Source: Mycobacterium sp. 1465703.0
Lineage (GTDB): Bacteria > Actinomycetota > Actinomycetes > Mycobacteriales > Mycobacteriaceae
Length of the DNA stretch: 64,000 nt
Assembly (NCBI RefSeq): GCF_001672975.1
Contig: NZ_LZKU01000029.1
Location: forward strand, 1-64,000
Reading direction: 5' to 3'
In this document: positions 19,265 through 28,901 of the stretch, in pieces
Layout of the letters: the number at the start of each line of letters is the position of its first letter
How positions within the stretch are numbered: position 1 is the stretch's first letter
Program-made: the position numbers and the translations under genes
Notes under the pieces: generated by a model
The model's database searches: none
What the model saw: the letters and a program-made list of their open reading frames with translations, nothing else
What the model was told of the DNA's origin: nothing

Positions 19265-20965
19265 ATGACCCTCTCGGACAGCTCGACTGAAGCTGCCTCA
19301 ACGACGTTTGCCGACCTGCAGATCAACCCCTCGGTCCTGCGGGCGATCGCCGACGTCGGCTACGAGTCGCCCACCGGCATCCAGGCGGCGACCATCCCGG
19401 CGCTGCTGGCGGGATCCGACGTCGTCGGGCTGGCCCAGACCGGCACCGGCAAGACGGCCGCGTTCGCGATTCCGATCCTGTCGAAGATCGACGTCACCAG
19501 CACCGCCACCCAGGCGCTGGTGCTCGCCCCCACCCGGGAACTGGCTCTGCAGGTGGCCGAGGCGTTCAGCCGGTACGGGGCCCATCTGCCCAAGATCAAC
19601 GTGCTGCCGATTTACGGCGGCTCGTCCTACGGCGTGCAGTTGGCCGGGCTGCGGCGTGGCGCCCACGTGGTGGTCGGCACTCCGGGCCGGGTGATCGACC
19701 ACCTCGAGCGCGGGACGCTGGACCTCTCCCACGTCGATTACCTGGTCCTCGACGAGGCCGACGAGATGCTCACCATGGGCTTCGCCGAGGAAGTCGATCG
19801 CATCCTGTCCGAAACCCCGGAGTACAAGCAGGTGGCGTTGTTCTCCGCGACCATGCCGCCCGCGATCCGCAAGCTCACCACCAAGTATCTGCACGACCCG
19901 CTCGAGGTCTCCACCAAAGCGAAAACCGCGACCGCCGAGAATATTTCGCAGCGTTACATCCAGGTCGCCGGCCCGCGCAAGATGGACGCGCTGACCCGGG
20001 TTCTGGAAGTCGAGCCGTTCGAGGCGATGATCGTCTTCGTCAGAACCAAGCAGGCCACCGAAGAAGTCGCGGAAAGGCTCAGGGCCCGAGGGTTTTCCGC
20101 GGCGGCCATCAACGGAGACATCCCGCAGGCCCAGCGCGAGCGGACCGTCGCCGCTCTCAAGGACGGCAGCATCGACATCCTGGTCGCCACCGACGTGGCC
20201 GCCCGCGGTCTCGATGTCGAGCGGATATCACACGTGCTCAACTACGACATCCCCCATGACACCGAGTCATACGTGCACCGGATCGGACGCACCGGCCGGG
20301 CCGGCCGTTCGGGAACCGCCCTGCTGTTCGTCTCCCCACGAGAACGGCACCTGCTCAAGGCGATCGAAAAGGCCACCCGCCAAACGCTCACCGAAACCGA
20401 ATTGCCCACTATCGAGGACGTCAACGCACAGCGGGTGGCCAAGTTCGCCGATTCCATCACCACCGCGCTCGGTGCGCCCGGAATCGACCTGTTCCGCAAG
20501 TTGGTCGAGGACTACGAGCGCGAGCACGACACCCCGATGGCCGACATCGCCGCGGCGCTGGCACTGCAATCCCGCGACGGCGAGGAATTCCTGATGGCGC
20601 CCGAGCCGCCGCCGGAGCGCCGCGAACGTCGTACCGAACATCGCGACCGCCCCGAACGGCCCAGGAACACAAAACCCTTCGCCACCTATCGCATCGCGGT
20701 GGGCAAGCGGCACAAGATCGGGCCGGGCGCGATCGTCGGCGCCATCGCCAACGAGGGAGGGCTGCATCGCAGTGATTTCGGCCATATCGCCATCGGGCCG
20801 GATTTCTCTCTGGTGGAACTGCCGGCCAAGTTGCCCAAGTCGACGATGAAAAGGCTTGAGCAGACTCGTATTTCGGGGGTGCTGATCAACCTTCAGCCGG
20901 AGCGCTCATCCGCCAAGGCCCGCGGGCGGGACGGCGGGAAGCCGCGCAGGAAACACAACGGATGA
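19265..20965 (+). CDS. deaD: DEAD-box ATP-dependent RNA helicase DeaD/CsdA
   Basis: RNA helicase for ribosome assembly and mRNA unwinding, especially in the cold; Rv1253 orthologue, 566 residues. In order: Q motif (PTGIQAATIP), Walker A AQTGTGKTAA near residue 60, PTRELALQ, GG, TPGRVIDHL, DEAD in LVLDEADEML near residue 161, SAT, then the second RecA domain with IVFVRTK, ATDVAARGLDVE and YVHRIGRTGRAGR. A charged linker follows, then a C-terminal DbpA-like RNA-binding domain (YRIAVGKRHKIGPGAIVGAIANEGG) and a basic tail. Its stop overlaps the start of the acyltransferase gene (ATGA). Two hairpin-forming repeat units lie just upstream and could affect its leader RNA. Confidence 0.96.
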   Translation: MTLSDSSTEAASTTFADLQINPSVLRAIADVGYESPTGIQAATIPALLAGSDVVGLAQTGTGKTAAFAIPILSKIDVTSTATQALVLAPTRELALQVAEAFSRYGAHLPKINVLPIYGGSSYGVQLAGLRRGAHVVVGTPGRVIDHLERGTLDLSHVDYLVLDEADEMLTMGFAEEVDRILSETPEYKQVALFSATMPPAIRKLTTKYLHDPLEVSTKAKTATAENISQRYIQVAGPRKMDALTRVLEVEPFEAMIVFVRTKQATEEVAERLRARGFSAAAINGDIPQAQRERTVAALKDGSIDILVATDVAARGLDVERISHVLNYDIPHDTESYVHRIGRTGRAGRSGTALLFVSPRERHLLKAIEKATRQTLTETELPTIEDVNAQRVAKFADSITTALGAPGIDLFRKLVEDYEREHDTPMADIAAALALQSRDGEEFLMAPEPPPERRERRTEHRDRPERPRNTKPFATYRIAVGKRHKIGPGAIVGAIANEGGLHRSDFGHIAIGPDFSLVELPAKLPKSTMKRLEQTRISGVLINLQPERSSAKARGRDGGKPRRKHNG

Positions 20966-22101
20966 CACTGTCGGAAGAACAAGACGCCCAGGGCGGCCTC
21001 GAGCAGACCTCTCGCGTCGACCGAGTCGCCTCGCTGACCGGAATCCGCGCGGTCGCCGCGCTCCTCGTGATGGGCACCCACGCGGCGTACACCACCGGCA
21101 AATACACGCACGGTTATTGGGGCTTGGTCGGTTCACGGATGGAGATCGGGGTGCCGATCTTCTTCGTGCTCTCGGGATACCTGTTGTTCCGGCCGTGGGT
21201 GAAGTCGGCCGAGCGAGGCGGTGCACCCCCATCGCTGAGTCGCTATGCGTGGCACCGTGTTCGGCGCATCATGCCGGCCTACGTCGTCACCGTCTTGTTC
21301 GCCTATGTCCTGTACCACTACCGCGATGCCGGGCCCAACCCCGGACACAGTTGGCTGGGTCTGGCGCGCAACCTCACGCTCACCCAGATCTACTGCAACG
21401 GCTACCTGGGCAAGTATCTGCACCAGGGGTTGACCCAGATGTGGAGCCTAGCGGTGGAGGCCGCGTTCTACGTCGCGCTGCCGCTGTTGGCATACCTGCT
21501 GCTGGTATTGATCTGCCGACGGCAGTGGCAGCCGAAATTGGTGCTGGGCGCTCTGGCCGGGATGACGTTGATCAGCCCGGCCTGGCTGGTCCTGGTGCAC
21601 ACCGATCACTGGTTTCCCGACGGCGCGCGGCTGTGGCTGCCCACCTATCTGGCCTGGTTCCTCGCCGGGATGATGCTGACCGTGCTGCAAGAGATGGGGG
21701 TGCGCGGGTACGGATTCGTTGCGATCCCGCTGGCGGTCGTCTGCTATTTCATCGTGTCCACTCCCATCGCGGGCGCGCCCACCACCTCCCCGGCAACGCT
21801 GAGCGAAGCGTTGTTCAAGACCTGTTTCTATGCCGTCATCGCCGGACTCGCGGTGGCACCGCTGGCCCTGGGTGACCACGGCTGGTATTCGCGGGTCCTG
21901 GCCAGCCGCCCGATGGTGTGGCTGGGGGAGATCTCCTACGAGATCTTCCTGATCCACCTGATCACCATGGAATTCGCGATGGACTACGTGGTACGCGCGC
22001 GCGTCTACACCGGTTCGATGCTCTACCTGTACATCGCGACCCTGGTCGTGACGATCCCGCTGGCGTGGCTGCTGCATCGGCTCACCCGGGTCCGGGACTG
22101 A
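20962..22101 (+). CDS. Acyltransferase 3 family membrane protein (Rv1254-like)
   Basis: Integral-membrane O-acyltransferase of 379 residues. The N-terminal SLTGIRAVAALLVMGTHAAY carries the family's R and catalytic histidine, followed by GVPIFFVLSGYLLFRPW and an arginine-rich turn SRYAWHRVRRIMPAY. About ten hydrophobic helices follow, including WSLAVEAAFYVALPLLAYLLL and a late WLGEISYEIFLIHL motif. It probably acylates an envelope sugar or lipid; the acceptor is unknown. The ATG overlaps the deaD stop, so the two are translationally coupled although their functions seem unrelated. It converges on the tetR gene. Confidence 0.92.
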   Translation: MTLSEEQDAQGGLEQTSRVDRVASLTGIRAVAALLVMGTHAAYTTGKYTHGYWGLVGSRMEIGVPIFFVLSGYLLFRPWVKSAERGGAPPSLSRYAWHRVRRIMPAYVVTVLFAYVLYHYRDAGPNPGHSWLGLARNLTLTQIYCNGYLGKYLHQGLTQMWSLAVEAAFYVALPLLAYLLLVLICRRQWQPKLVLGALAGMTLISPAWLVLVHTDHWFPDGARLWLPTYLAWFLAGMMLTVLQEMGVRGYGFVAIPLAVVCYFIVSTPIAGAPTTSPATLSEALFKTCFYAVIAGLAVAPLALGDHGWYSRVLASRPMVWLGEISYEIFLIHLITMEFAMDYVVRARVYTGSMLYLYIATLVVTIPLAWLLHRLTRVRD

Positions 22102-22119
22102 CTACGAAGCGGGCGCCGG

Positions 22120-22701
22120 TTAGCCCCGGGCGGAGACCGGCGTCACGATCGGAACGACGAATTCCTCGATCATCGACCGCTCTTCGTCTTCGTCGCGGCC
22201 CGGATAGGTCAGCAGCGAGACGATCACCCGCACCGTCCACCGGGCCCGTCGTTCGACGACGTCGGCAGCATCGGGCCCCAGGGAATGCAGGAACGACACC
22301 GCCAGCGCCGTGATTACGTCGGACTGGCCGGCCAATTCGCCACCCACGGGCGGGCGGGTGGTGGCGAACCACGACGCCAGCGCCGGGCTCTCGCGCACCA
22401 TCCGCAATGTGACGAGGATGCTGGTGATCAACCGTTCCCGCGGATCCTCGATTCCGCCGGTGCGCGCGATGATTTCACGGCCCAACCGACGGGTTTCGCG
22501 GTGAATGTAAGCGGTCCGCAGTGCCTCGCGGTTCTCGAAGTACCGGTACAGCGTTGCCCGCGAACAGCCTGCCGCCCGGGCGATTTCGTTCATGCTGATC
22601 GAATCCGAGTCCCGCTGCGTGTAGAGCCGCTCGGCGGCGTCGAGTATCCGGTCGGCGGCCGCTTCGGTCCGGTGCGCACCCAGCCAGTCGTTGCCGGCCA
22701 T
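22120..22701 (-). CDS. TetR-family regulator next to cyp130
   Basis: A 193-residue one-component repressor, Rv1255c orthologue. N-terminal helix-turn-helix: AADRILDAAERLYTQRD, MNEIARAAGCSRATLYRYF and ENREALRTAY. The C-terminal ligand-binding domain is helical and ends FVVPIVTP. The ATG at 22701 overlaps the cyp130 stop (TGATG), so the two genes form one coupled unit with cyp130 first. The frame is open about 200 bases further upstream inside cyp130, but conserved TetR sequence begins at MAGNDWL. Control of the cyp130 promoter is an inference from this arrangement. Confidence 0.94.
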   Translation of the reverse strand: MAGNDWLGAHRTEAAADRILDAAERLYTQRDSDSISMNEIARAAGCSRATLYRYFENREALRTAYIHRETRRLGREIIARTGGIEDPRERLITSILVTLRMVRESPALASWFATTRPPVGGELAGQSDVITALAVSFLHSLGPDAADVVERRARWTVRVIVSLLTYPGRDEDEERSMIEEFVVPIVTPVSARG

Positions 22702-23942
22702 CAGGACTTCACTCGAATCGGCACCGACAGCGGACGCCGGACGTAACTGCCGCCGGCCCAGACGATGCCGTCTTCGTCCACCTCGAAGTCCGGGCAGCGC
22801 GCGAGCAGTTCGGTGAGCGCAACCCGGGATTGCATCCGGGCGGCTGCCGCGCCCAGGCAGTGGTGTGCGCCGTGGCTGAACGTCAGGATATTTCGTGGGC
22901 ATCGAGTCACGTCGAGTTCGCCTGCATCCGAACCATATTGGCGTTCGTCACGGTTGGCCGATCCGTACAGCAACAGTACCCTGCGCCCGGCCGGGATGGT
23001 GGTGTCGCCGACGGTCACGTCACGGGTGACGGTCCGGGCCAGCCCCTGTACGGGTGAGGTCAGCCGCAGCAACTCCTCGACCGCGTCGGGAATGCGGTCG
23101 GGGGCATCGACCAGCAGCCGCCGCTGGTCGGGACGCTGGTGCAGCAAAGGCATTGATCCGCCGAGCATTCCGGTCGTGGTGTCGTTGCCGCCGGTGACCA
23201 TCGTGAACGTGAAGGCCAGCACCGACAACGTGCCGGCGATGTCGCCGTCGGCGCCCACTCCGGCGGCGACCAGGTGCGAGATGGTGTCGTCCTCGGGTTC
23301 GGTCCGCCGACGTTCGATCAGCTTCGCGAAGTAGGCCATCATCGACCCGACCGCATCGCCGACCGTTTCCAGTGCGCCGGCTACGCCGCCTTCGGCGGTG
23401 TTGGCCGCGACGATGGCATCCGTCCAGCCGTCGAATTGTGCCCGATCTTCCTCCGGCACACCCAGATAATGGGCGACCACCATGGACGGCAGCGGTTTGA
23501 ACAGTTCGGTGACGATGTCACCGCCGCCGCGCGAGCGCAACCCCTCGATGCGCTCGACGACGAACTCCCGGACTTTGGGTTCCACCGCCTCGACCTGCCG
23601 CGGCGTGAATCCACGCGACACCAGTTTGCGGAATTCGGTGTGTACCGGAGGATCCTGCATCACGAAGGGTGGATTATCTTGCAGCCCAATCAGTTCCAGA
23701 TCGTCATAGTTGACCGTCAGTCCCTGGGCCGACGAGAAGGTCTCGTGGTCGCGGGCCGCGGCCCACACGTCGGCGTGCCGGGAGAGCACGTAGTAGTCGT
23801 GCTCGGGATGCTTGGGCGGCACGACGTGGTGCACGGGATCGTGGTCGCGCAACGCGCGGTACATCGGCCACGGATCCGGCCAGGTGTCGGCGTTGGCCAG
23901 CTGGAAAGCGACCGGTGCTTCGTGAGACATAACGGATGCCAT
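22701..23942 (-). CDS. cyp130: Cytochrome P450 130
   Basis: Heme monooxygenase of 413 residues, Rv1256c orthologue; soluble and dependent on ferredoxin partners encoded elsewhere. Recognisable landmarks are TWPDPWPMYRALRDHDPVHHV near the N-terminus, the I-helix oxygen-activation motif VTGGNDTTTGM, ExxR in VEELLRL, and the heme loop FSHGAHHCLGAAAAR with the axial cysteine. The physiological substrate of CYP130 is not settled. The ATG at 23942 begins MASVMSHE, as in the M. tuberculosis protein. The tetR gene follows with overlapping stop and start. Confidence 0.96.
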   Translation of the reverse strand: MASVMSHEAPVAFQLANADTWPDPWPMYRALRDHDPVHHVVPPKHPEHDYYVLSRHADVWAAARDHETFSSAQGLTVNYDDLELIGLQDNPPFVMQDPPVHTEFRKLVSRGFTPRQVEAVEPKVREFVVERIEGLRSRGGGDIVTELFKPLPSMVVAHYLGVPEEDRAQFDGWTDAIVAANTAEGGVAGALETVGDAVGSMMAYFAKLIERRRTEPEDDTISHLVAAGVGADGDIAGTLSVLAFTFTMVTGGNDTTTGMLGGSMPLLHQRPDQRRLLVDAPDRIPDAVEELLRLTSPVQGLARTVTRDVTVGDTTIPAGRRVLLLYGSANRDERQYGSDAGELDVTRCPRNILTFSHGAHHCLGAAAARMQSRVALTELLARCPDFEVDEDGIVWAGGSYVRRPLSVPIRVKS

Positions 23943-24236
23943 GTCTCATTCGTACGACAGCAACGGCAATATGTCAACCATCGGCCGCATGCCGAGTGCC
24001 CGGTCGGTGGGGCGCCAGCTGTAGGTTCTCATTTTCTTTGCCGGAGTTCTCACCTTCGTGGCATAGAAGTGGCAGATCTGCCAGAACCAGCATGATGAGG
24101 ATTTGGTCTGGCCGAACTGGGTGTCGCGAGATCATTGAGACGGGCACTCACTGCGCGTGGTCCCGACTCAAACCGTCTCCCTGGACCCTCTACTTTGGAA
24201 CGGCGTAGTCCATGGACACGCGGTGCGACGACACAG

Positions 24237-24974
24237 TCAGTGAAGCTGCTTGCCATTGTGTCGTCGTTTTCGCTCCCACGGCCAGGTCATGAGCGCCCAA
24301 ATGATGACTACGAGGAGGCCGCCCGTCAGTAGGTACACCGGCCATCGCCCGAGCACGTCCAGCAGCGTCGCGGTGGCAGGTTTTCTATTGAGGAAGCCGT
24401 AATTCGTTCCCGCGATCGTGTTGAACGTGAAGGTGACTGCCGCCCATAACAGGGTCGTGATAACCGCGATGCGGTAGCTGCGCCAGCGCGGCCGCATTCC
24501 ACGTCCGAAGGTGAGATAGATGGCGGCCCATACGACGAGCAGGTGAATCGCCCAGAACCCGAGGAATTCATGGCTAGGGAAGTCTGGGGCGTATAGAACC
24601 GGTGAGATCAACGCCTGCGTGCTTAGGACCAGGCCCCAGTAGTAGGTGAGTGCGAAGGCCCAATGTCGCTGCGACCACAATGCATAGGCCGCCGTGACGG
24701 TCGCGAGATCGGTCAGGCGCAGCGGCACCGAACTGTCGATGGTGGGCCGGAGCAGTGAATAAACCAGCCCCGCACCATATATCACCGCAGTCACTCCCCC
24801 AAGGACGCGGCCGAGGAGTCGGGCCTGCGATTCGCTCTGCCGGCGTCCGATCCAGACCAGCGCCGCGGACCCGATCGCGAACACCGCGAGCACCGCCCAG
24901 TGTGAGAGGCCGTACGCGGAGAACTCCCGCTTCGCAGAGATCAGCGCCACAAACTCCGCGGTGTGGTCACACAT
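24237..24974 (-). CDS. TIGR02206/YwaF-like integral membrane protein
   Basis: Membrane protein of about 245 residues with six or seven hydrophobic segments: SHWAVLAVFAIGSAALVWIG, VLGGVTAVIYGAGLVYSLL, LTDLATVTAAYALWS, FALTYYWGLVLSTQALISPV, FWAIHLLVVWAAIYLTFG and a C-terminal pair. The YYWGL...ALISP and N-x-G-F-L-N-R-K-P (TNYGFLNRKP) patterns fit the TIGR02206 family; function unknown. The ATG at 24974 is chosen because the conserved part begins FVALISAKREFSAYGLSHW; another ATG 81 bases upstream is open. No M. tuberculosis counterpart sits here. Confidence 0.8.
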   Translation of the reverse strand: MCDHTAEFVALISAKREFSAYGLSHWAVLAVFAIGSAALVWIGRRQSESQARLLGRVLGGVTAVIYGAGLVYSLLRPTIDSSVPLRLTDLATVTAAYALWSQRHWAFALTYYWGLVLSTQALISPVLYAPDFPSHEFLGFWAIHLLVVWAAIYLTFGRGMRPRWRSYRIAVITTLLWAAVTFTFNTIAGTNYGFLNRKPATATLLDVLGRWPVYLLTGGLLVVIIWALMTWPWERKRRHNGKQLH

Positions 24975-25367
24975 CGCCCCCACAATATCGACCGGCTCAC
25001 CCCGCAGCGACGACGTCAAGACTGCGGTCACTTCGCGTGTATCGAAACAGACCACATTCGAGACACCTCCTGCGCCGCTCCAGGTCGACGGATTTGAGCA
25101 GGTCAGGACGTCTCAGAAGTCGGTCTCGAAACCACGGTGTCGCCGGGCTCGCCGCATGCATGGCGGCCATTGTCGAGCGTGACCCGAGCCGAGTTCTGCA
25201 CAACCGGCTAATTCTCGGATCCGCCACGAAGATGAGAAAAATGCCTCCGCCATTTTGGTGAGAATTCTGCAAACCCGCACGCACGAGAGTCGCGATGCGC
25301 CATGGAGTTTGAGAACCTACAGCGCCCAATGCCGAGCGCTCGGCAGGCCGGGCGCTCGAGCACGAGG
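24975..25367. other. Non-coding interval with a small AT-rich hairpin
   Basis: I see no convincing gene in this 393-base interval. It contains a short perfect inverted repeat, AAAATG and CATTTT around a seven-base spacer at about 25231-25256, which could be a weak terminator. Open frames here lack ribosome sites. Confidence 0.5.
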
Positions 25368-26735
25368 TCAGATACCCGACCCCGGGTTGAGGATGCCGTG
25401 TGGATCCAACGCCTGTTTGATGCGCCGGTTGAGGTCCATCACGTCAGGGCCCAGATAGCCGGCCAGCCAGGGCCGCTTCAACCGGCCGACCCCGTGCTCG
25501 CCGGTGATGGTGCCGCCCAGCCCGACGGCCAGGTCCATGATCTCCCCGAACGCCAGGTGGGCGCGGTCGGTCATGTCGGCATCGGCGGGGTCGTAAACGA
25601 TCAACGGGTGGGTGTTGCCGTCGCCGGCGTGGGCGATCACCGAGATCATCAGGTCGCGTTCGGCGGCGATCCGTGCGATCCCGGTGACCAGCTTGCCCAG
25701 CGCCGGAAGCGGCACCCCGACATCTTCGAGCAGTAACGACCCTTTGGCTTCGACGGCCGGAATGCAGGCCCGCCGGGCGACCACGAACGCCTCGCCCTCG
25801 TCCGGGTCATCGGTCGAAAAGACTTCTGTCGCAGCATTTTCCGCGAACACCTCGGCCATGATTTCGGCGTCCTCGCTGCCGGCGCGGCCGCGTTCGTCGG
25901 ACCCGGCCACCAACATGGCGGCCGCCCCGCGATCCAAATCCATCCGCAGGCTGTCCTCGACGGCGTTGATCGCCACCGCATCCATGAACTCCAGCATCGA
26001 GGGGCGAAGCCGCGCGGTGACCCCGAGCACCGCCTCGACGGCGTCCTCGACGGTCGCGAAGCTGGCCACCACGATGCTGGACGCGTTCTGCTTGGGAACC
26101 AGCCGCAGCGTCACTTCGGTGACGACGCCCAGCGTGCCTTCGCTGCCGACGAAGAGCTTGGTCAAACTCAACCCCGCGACGTCCTTGAGTCGTGGGCCGC
26201 CCAGCCGAACGGCGGTGCCGTCGGCCAGCACCACCTGCATGCCCAGCACGTAGTCGGTGGTGACGCCGTATTTGACGCAACACAGCCCGCCGGCGTTGGT
26301 GGCGATATTGCCGCCGATGCTGCAGATTTCGAACGACGACGGATCCGGCGGATACCACAGGCCGTGTTCGGCGGCGGCCTTCTTCACCTCGGCGTTGAAC
26401 AGTCCGGGCTGACACACCGCGGTTCGGGTCACCGGGTCGACGGCGATGTCGCGCATCTTCTCGGTGGAAAGCACGATGCCGTCGTCCAATGCGGTCGCCC
26501 CGCCAGACAGCCCGCTGCCGGCGCCGCGGGTCACGACCGGCACCCGGTGGGCGGCCGCCCAGCGCAGCACGGTCTGCACCTCTTCGGTGCGCCGCGGCCG
26601 GACCACGGCCAGCGGCTTGCCCGCCGACGGGTCGAAGGCGCGGTCCTGGCGATAGCCCTCGGTCACGGTCGGGTCGGTGACGACCATCCCGTCGGGCAGG
26701 TCGGCGATCAGGCTGGCCAGGGTGTCAGAGGTCAC
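25368..26735 (-). CDS. FAD-binding oxidoreductase, glycolate oxidase GlcD / D-lactate dehydrogenase type (Rv1257c-like)
   Basis: Flavoenzyme of the VAO/PCMH fold, 455 residues, probably oxidising a D-2-hydroxyacid. The FAD-binding N-terminal half shows AVVRPRRTEEVQTVLRWA, the pyrophosphate loop TRGAGSGLSGGATAL, and GGNIATNAGGLCCVKYG. The C-terminal cap has VIAHAGDGNTHPLI and GEIMDLAVGLGGTITGEHGVGRLK, typical of GlcD/LldD-like oxidases with a metal-binding histidine. No GlcE or GlcF partners are adjacent, so it probably acts alone. The tap transporter lies 20 bases upstream on the same strand; a functional link is not evident. The substrate is not determined by sequence. Confidence 0.93.
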   Translation of the reverse strand: MTSDTLASLIADLPDGMVVTDPTVTEGYRQDRAFDPSAGKPLAVVRPRRTEEVQTVLRWAAAHRVPVVTRGAGSGLSGGATALDDGIVLSTEKMRDIAVDPVTRTAVCQPGLFNAEVKKAAAEHGLWYPPDPSSFEICSIGGNIATNAGGLCCVKYGVTTDYVLGMQVVLADGTAVRLGGPRLKDVAGLSLTKLFVGSEGTLGVVTEVTLRLVPKQNASSIVVASFATVEDAVEAVLGVTARLRPSMLEFMDAVAINAVEDSLRMDLDRGAAAMLVAGSDERGRAGSEDAEIMAEVFAENAATEVFSTDDPDEGEAFVVARRACIPAVEAKGSLLLEDVGVPLPALGKLVTGIARIAAERDLMISVIAHAGDGNTHPLIVYDPADADMTDRAHLAFGEIMDLAVGLGGTITGEHGVGRLKRPWLAGYLGPDVMDLNRRIKQALDPHGILNPGSGI

Positions 26736-26755
26736 GGCCCGATACTAAGCCCGTT

Positions 26756-28003
26756 TCACCGGCCCGGATCTTCAGCAAACTCCGGCGCGCGGTCCAGCTC
26801 GCGCAGCGCGGGCAGCCGGCCGGCGACGAGGCCGATCAGCAGGATCGGCACCGCCAGCGCCAGGAATGTGACCTTCAGTCCCGCGGCGTCGGTCAGTGGA
26901 CCGGCCACCAGCAAGCCCAGCGGCCCCGCGGCGTACGTCAGCCCCGTCATCACCCCGACCACTCGACCGCGTAGCTGCTGCGGCGCCCGGGTCTGCATCA
27001 CGTAGTTGTAGATCGGCTGAATCGGCCCGTAGACCAGGCCAATCACCCCGCACAGCACCAGGATCACCGGCAACGGAGGCAGGAAGGCGAGGCCGATCGA
27101 CGCGGTACCAAAGGTAAGGGTCGCGGTCAGCACGGCCGTGCGTCGCCGGGTGTGTTTCGAGAGCACGGCATAGCCGAGCGCGCCCAGCACTCCGCCGGCC
27201 CCGAGCGCCGCCAACGCCCAGCCCAGCTGTGCGGGTTGGTGATGTCCGCTGAAGTATTTGGGAAACAGCACGCTTTCCATCGGCAGGTACAGCGCGGTGA
27301 CGGCCAGGTCGATCAACCCGAGCGTGCGCAGCACCCGCAGGTTCCAGACGAACCGGAGTCCCTCGGCGACCCCGGACGCCAGGCCGCCGGGCCGGGTCGC
27401 GCGGTGCGGCTTGCCCGCACCCGCCAGCCGCAACGCACCAATCGCGAGGAACGACAACCCGAAACAGCCTGCCGTGACCCACATCGTGTTGATGCCGCCG
27501 ACCGCGGCGATCATCAACCCGCCAATCCCGGGGCCGACGATGTAGGCCAGGTTGAGAATCGCTTCGTAGATGCTGTTGGTGCGATCCAACGACCAACCGG
27601 CACGGGTGGCTGCTTCGGGCAGCATCGACTGGCGCGCGGTGATCCCGGCCGGATCGAAAGCGGCGGCGCACAACGCCAACACGGCGAGCTCAGCGACGTT
27701 GATCGCCTCGGCGCCGAAGAACCACGCGGTCAGCGGCACCGCGGTCAGTGCCGCACAGGACAGCAGATCGGAGACCAGCGACACTCGGCGACGCCCGAAG
27801 AAGTCGACCGCGGTACCGGCAATCAGCGTGGAGAGCACCAAGGGCGCCGTCATGGCGGCGGCGACGATCGACGCGTCTTTCGCGCTGTTGCGATGCTGCA
27901 GGGCCAGCCACGGGAACGCCACCAGCGAGATGCCGGTGCCCGCAGTCGCCAACAGCGTGGCGGAAAAAATCAAAAGCGCCGGGCCGCGGCTCGTATCAGA
28001 CAT
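26756..28003 (-). CDS. tap: MFS multidrug efflux protein Tap (Rv1258c-like)
   Basis: Proton-driven exporter with about twelve membrane helices, 415 residues. In M. tuberculosis and M. fortuitum the orthologue exports tetracycline and aminoglycosides. It shows the family MFS motif in the TM2-TM3 loop (DFFGRRRVSLVSD), MLPEAATRAGWSLDRTNSIYEAILNLA, and a long conserved stretch from GLRFVWNLRVLRTLG to IYNYVMQTRA. ATG at 28003 gives MSDTSRGPALLIF, matching the known N-terminus; an upstream GTG at 28048 is less likely. WhiB7 control is known in M. tuberculosis; I could not confirm its site here. Divergent from udgB. Confidence 0.93.
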   Translation of the reverse strand: MSDTSRGPALLIFSATLLATAGTGISLVAFPWLALQHRNSAKDASIVAAAMTAPLVLSTLIAGTAVDFFGRRRVSLVSDLLSCAALTAVPLTAWFFGAEAINVAELAVLALCAAAFDPAGITARQSMLPEAATRAGWSLDRTNSIYEAILNLAYIVGPGIGGLMIAAVGGINTMWVTAGCFGLSFLAIGALRLAGAGKPHRATRPGGLASGVAEGLRFVWNLRVLRTLGLIDLAVTALYLPMESVLFPKYFSGHHQPAQLGWALAALGAGGVLGALGYAVLSKHTRRRTAVLTATLTFGTASIGLAFLPPLPVILVLCGVIGLVYGPIQPIYNYVMQTRAPQQLRGRVVGVMTGLTYAAGPLGLLVAGPLTDAAGLKVTFLALAVPILLIGLVAGRLPALRELDRAPEFAEDPGR

Positions 28004-28073
28004 GGATATCGCCGCAAAATCTAACCGCAAACCGACGACTGGAACCACTGAATTTCATCGCAGCCTCGGCTGA

Positions 28074-28901
28074 ATGCAGGATGTTCATGTGCTTGCCCAC
28101 CCACGTACTGGCCAGGCGTTCGGCTCTCCGGTTGGTGCCGGCACCGGATGGCCGGGTGATCCGGCCACCCCGCAGACTCCGGTGGCGTCCGACGCCGCGA
28201 CAGTGGTCGAGCTCGCCGAACACGCCGGCTCGATTCCCGAAATCGACGCTCTGGTCAGCGTCTGCCGGGCCTGCCCGCGGTTGGTCAGCTGGCGCGAGGA
28301 GGTGGCGGAAGTCAAACGTCGAGCTTTTGCCGACCAGCCGTACTGGGGGCGGCCGGTGCCCAGTTGGGGATCGGTGCGGCCGAGGCTGTTGATCGTCGGA
28401 TTGGCGCCCGCCGCGCACGGTGGCAACCGGACGGGACGGATGTTCACCGGCGACCGCTCGGGTGACCAGTTGTATGCGGCGCTGTACCGGGCCGGGCTGG
28501 TCAACCAACCGACCAGCGTCGACGCCGCAGATGGGTTGCAGACCAAGAAGATTCGCATCGTAGCGCCGGTGCACTGTGCGCCTCCCGCCAACGCCCCGAC
28601 ACCTGAGGAGCGGGATAACTGCTGGCCCTGGATGCAGGCCGAATGGCGGTTGATATCCGACCATGTTCGCGTGGTAGTGGCCCTGGGCGGCTTCGGCTGG
28701 CAGATCGCGCTGCGGCTGCCGGGCAGCTTCGCCGGGCGCAAGCCTCGGTTCGGCCACGGCGTCGTTGCGGATCTGGCGCCTGGTGTGCGATTACTGGGCT
28801 GCTACCACCCAAGCCAGCAAAACATGTTCACCGGTAGGTTGACACCAGCAATGCTCGACGACGTCTTTCGCGACGCAAAACGACTGGCAGGGATCAAGTG
28901 A
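28074..28901 (+). CDS. udgB: Type 5 uracil-DNA glycosylase UdgB
   Basis: Base-excision repair enzyme removing uracil and related deaminated bases; [4Fe-4S] protein of 275 residues, Rv1259 orthologue. Family landmarks are the cysteine-bearing [17 protein letters not shown], motif [23 protein letters not shown] (lacking the usual catalytic Asp/Asn, as expected for family 5), [16 protein letters not shown] with a further cysteine, NCWPWM, and motif [13 protein letters not shown] at 28074 is the outermost start; GTG at 28089, giving MLAHPRTGQ, is an alternative. The next gene starts inside its stop codon (GTGA). Confidence 0.94.
   Translation: MQDVHVLAHPRTGQAFGSPVGAGTGWPGDPATPQTPVASDAATVVELAEHAGSIPEIDALVSVCRACPRLVSWREEVAEVKRRAFADQPYWGRPVPSWGSVRPRLLIVGLAPAAHGGNRTGRMFTGDRSGDQLYAALYRAGLVNQPTSVDAADGLQTKKIRIVAPVHCAPPANAPTPEERDNCWPWMQAEWRLISDHVRVVVALGGFGWQIALRLPGSFAGRKPRFGHGVVADLAPGVRLLGCYHPSQQNMFTGRLTPAMLDDVFRDAKRLAGIK

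Noticed and set aside
22702..22902. N-terminal extension of the TetR regulator
   Set aside because: Lies within cyp130 coding sequence; conserved TetR sequence begins at 22701.
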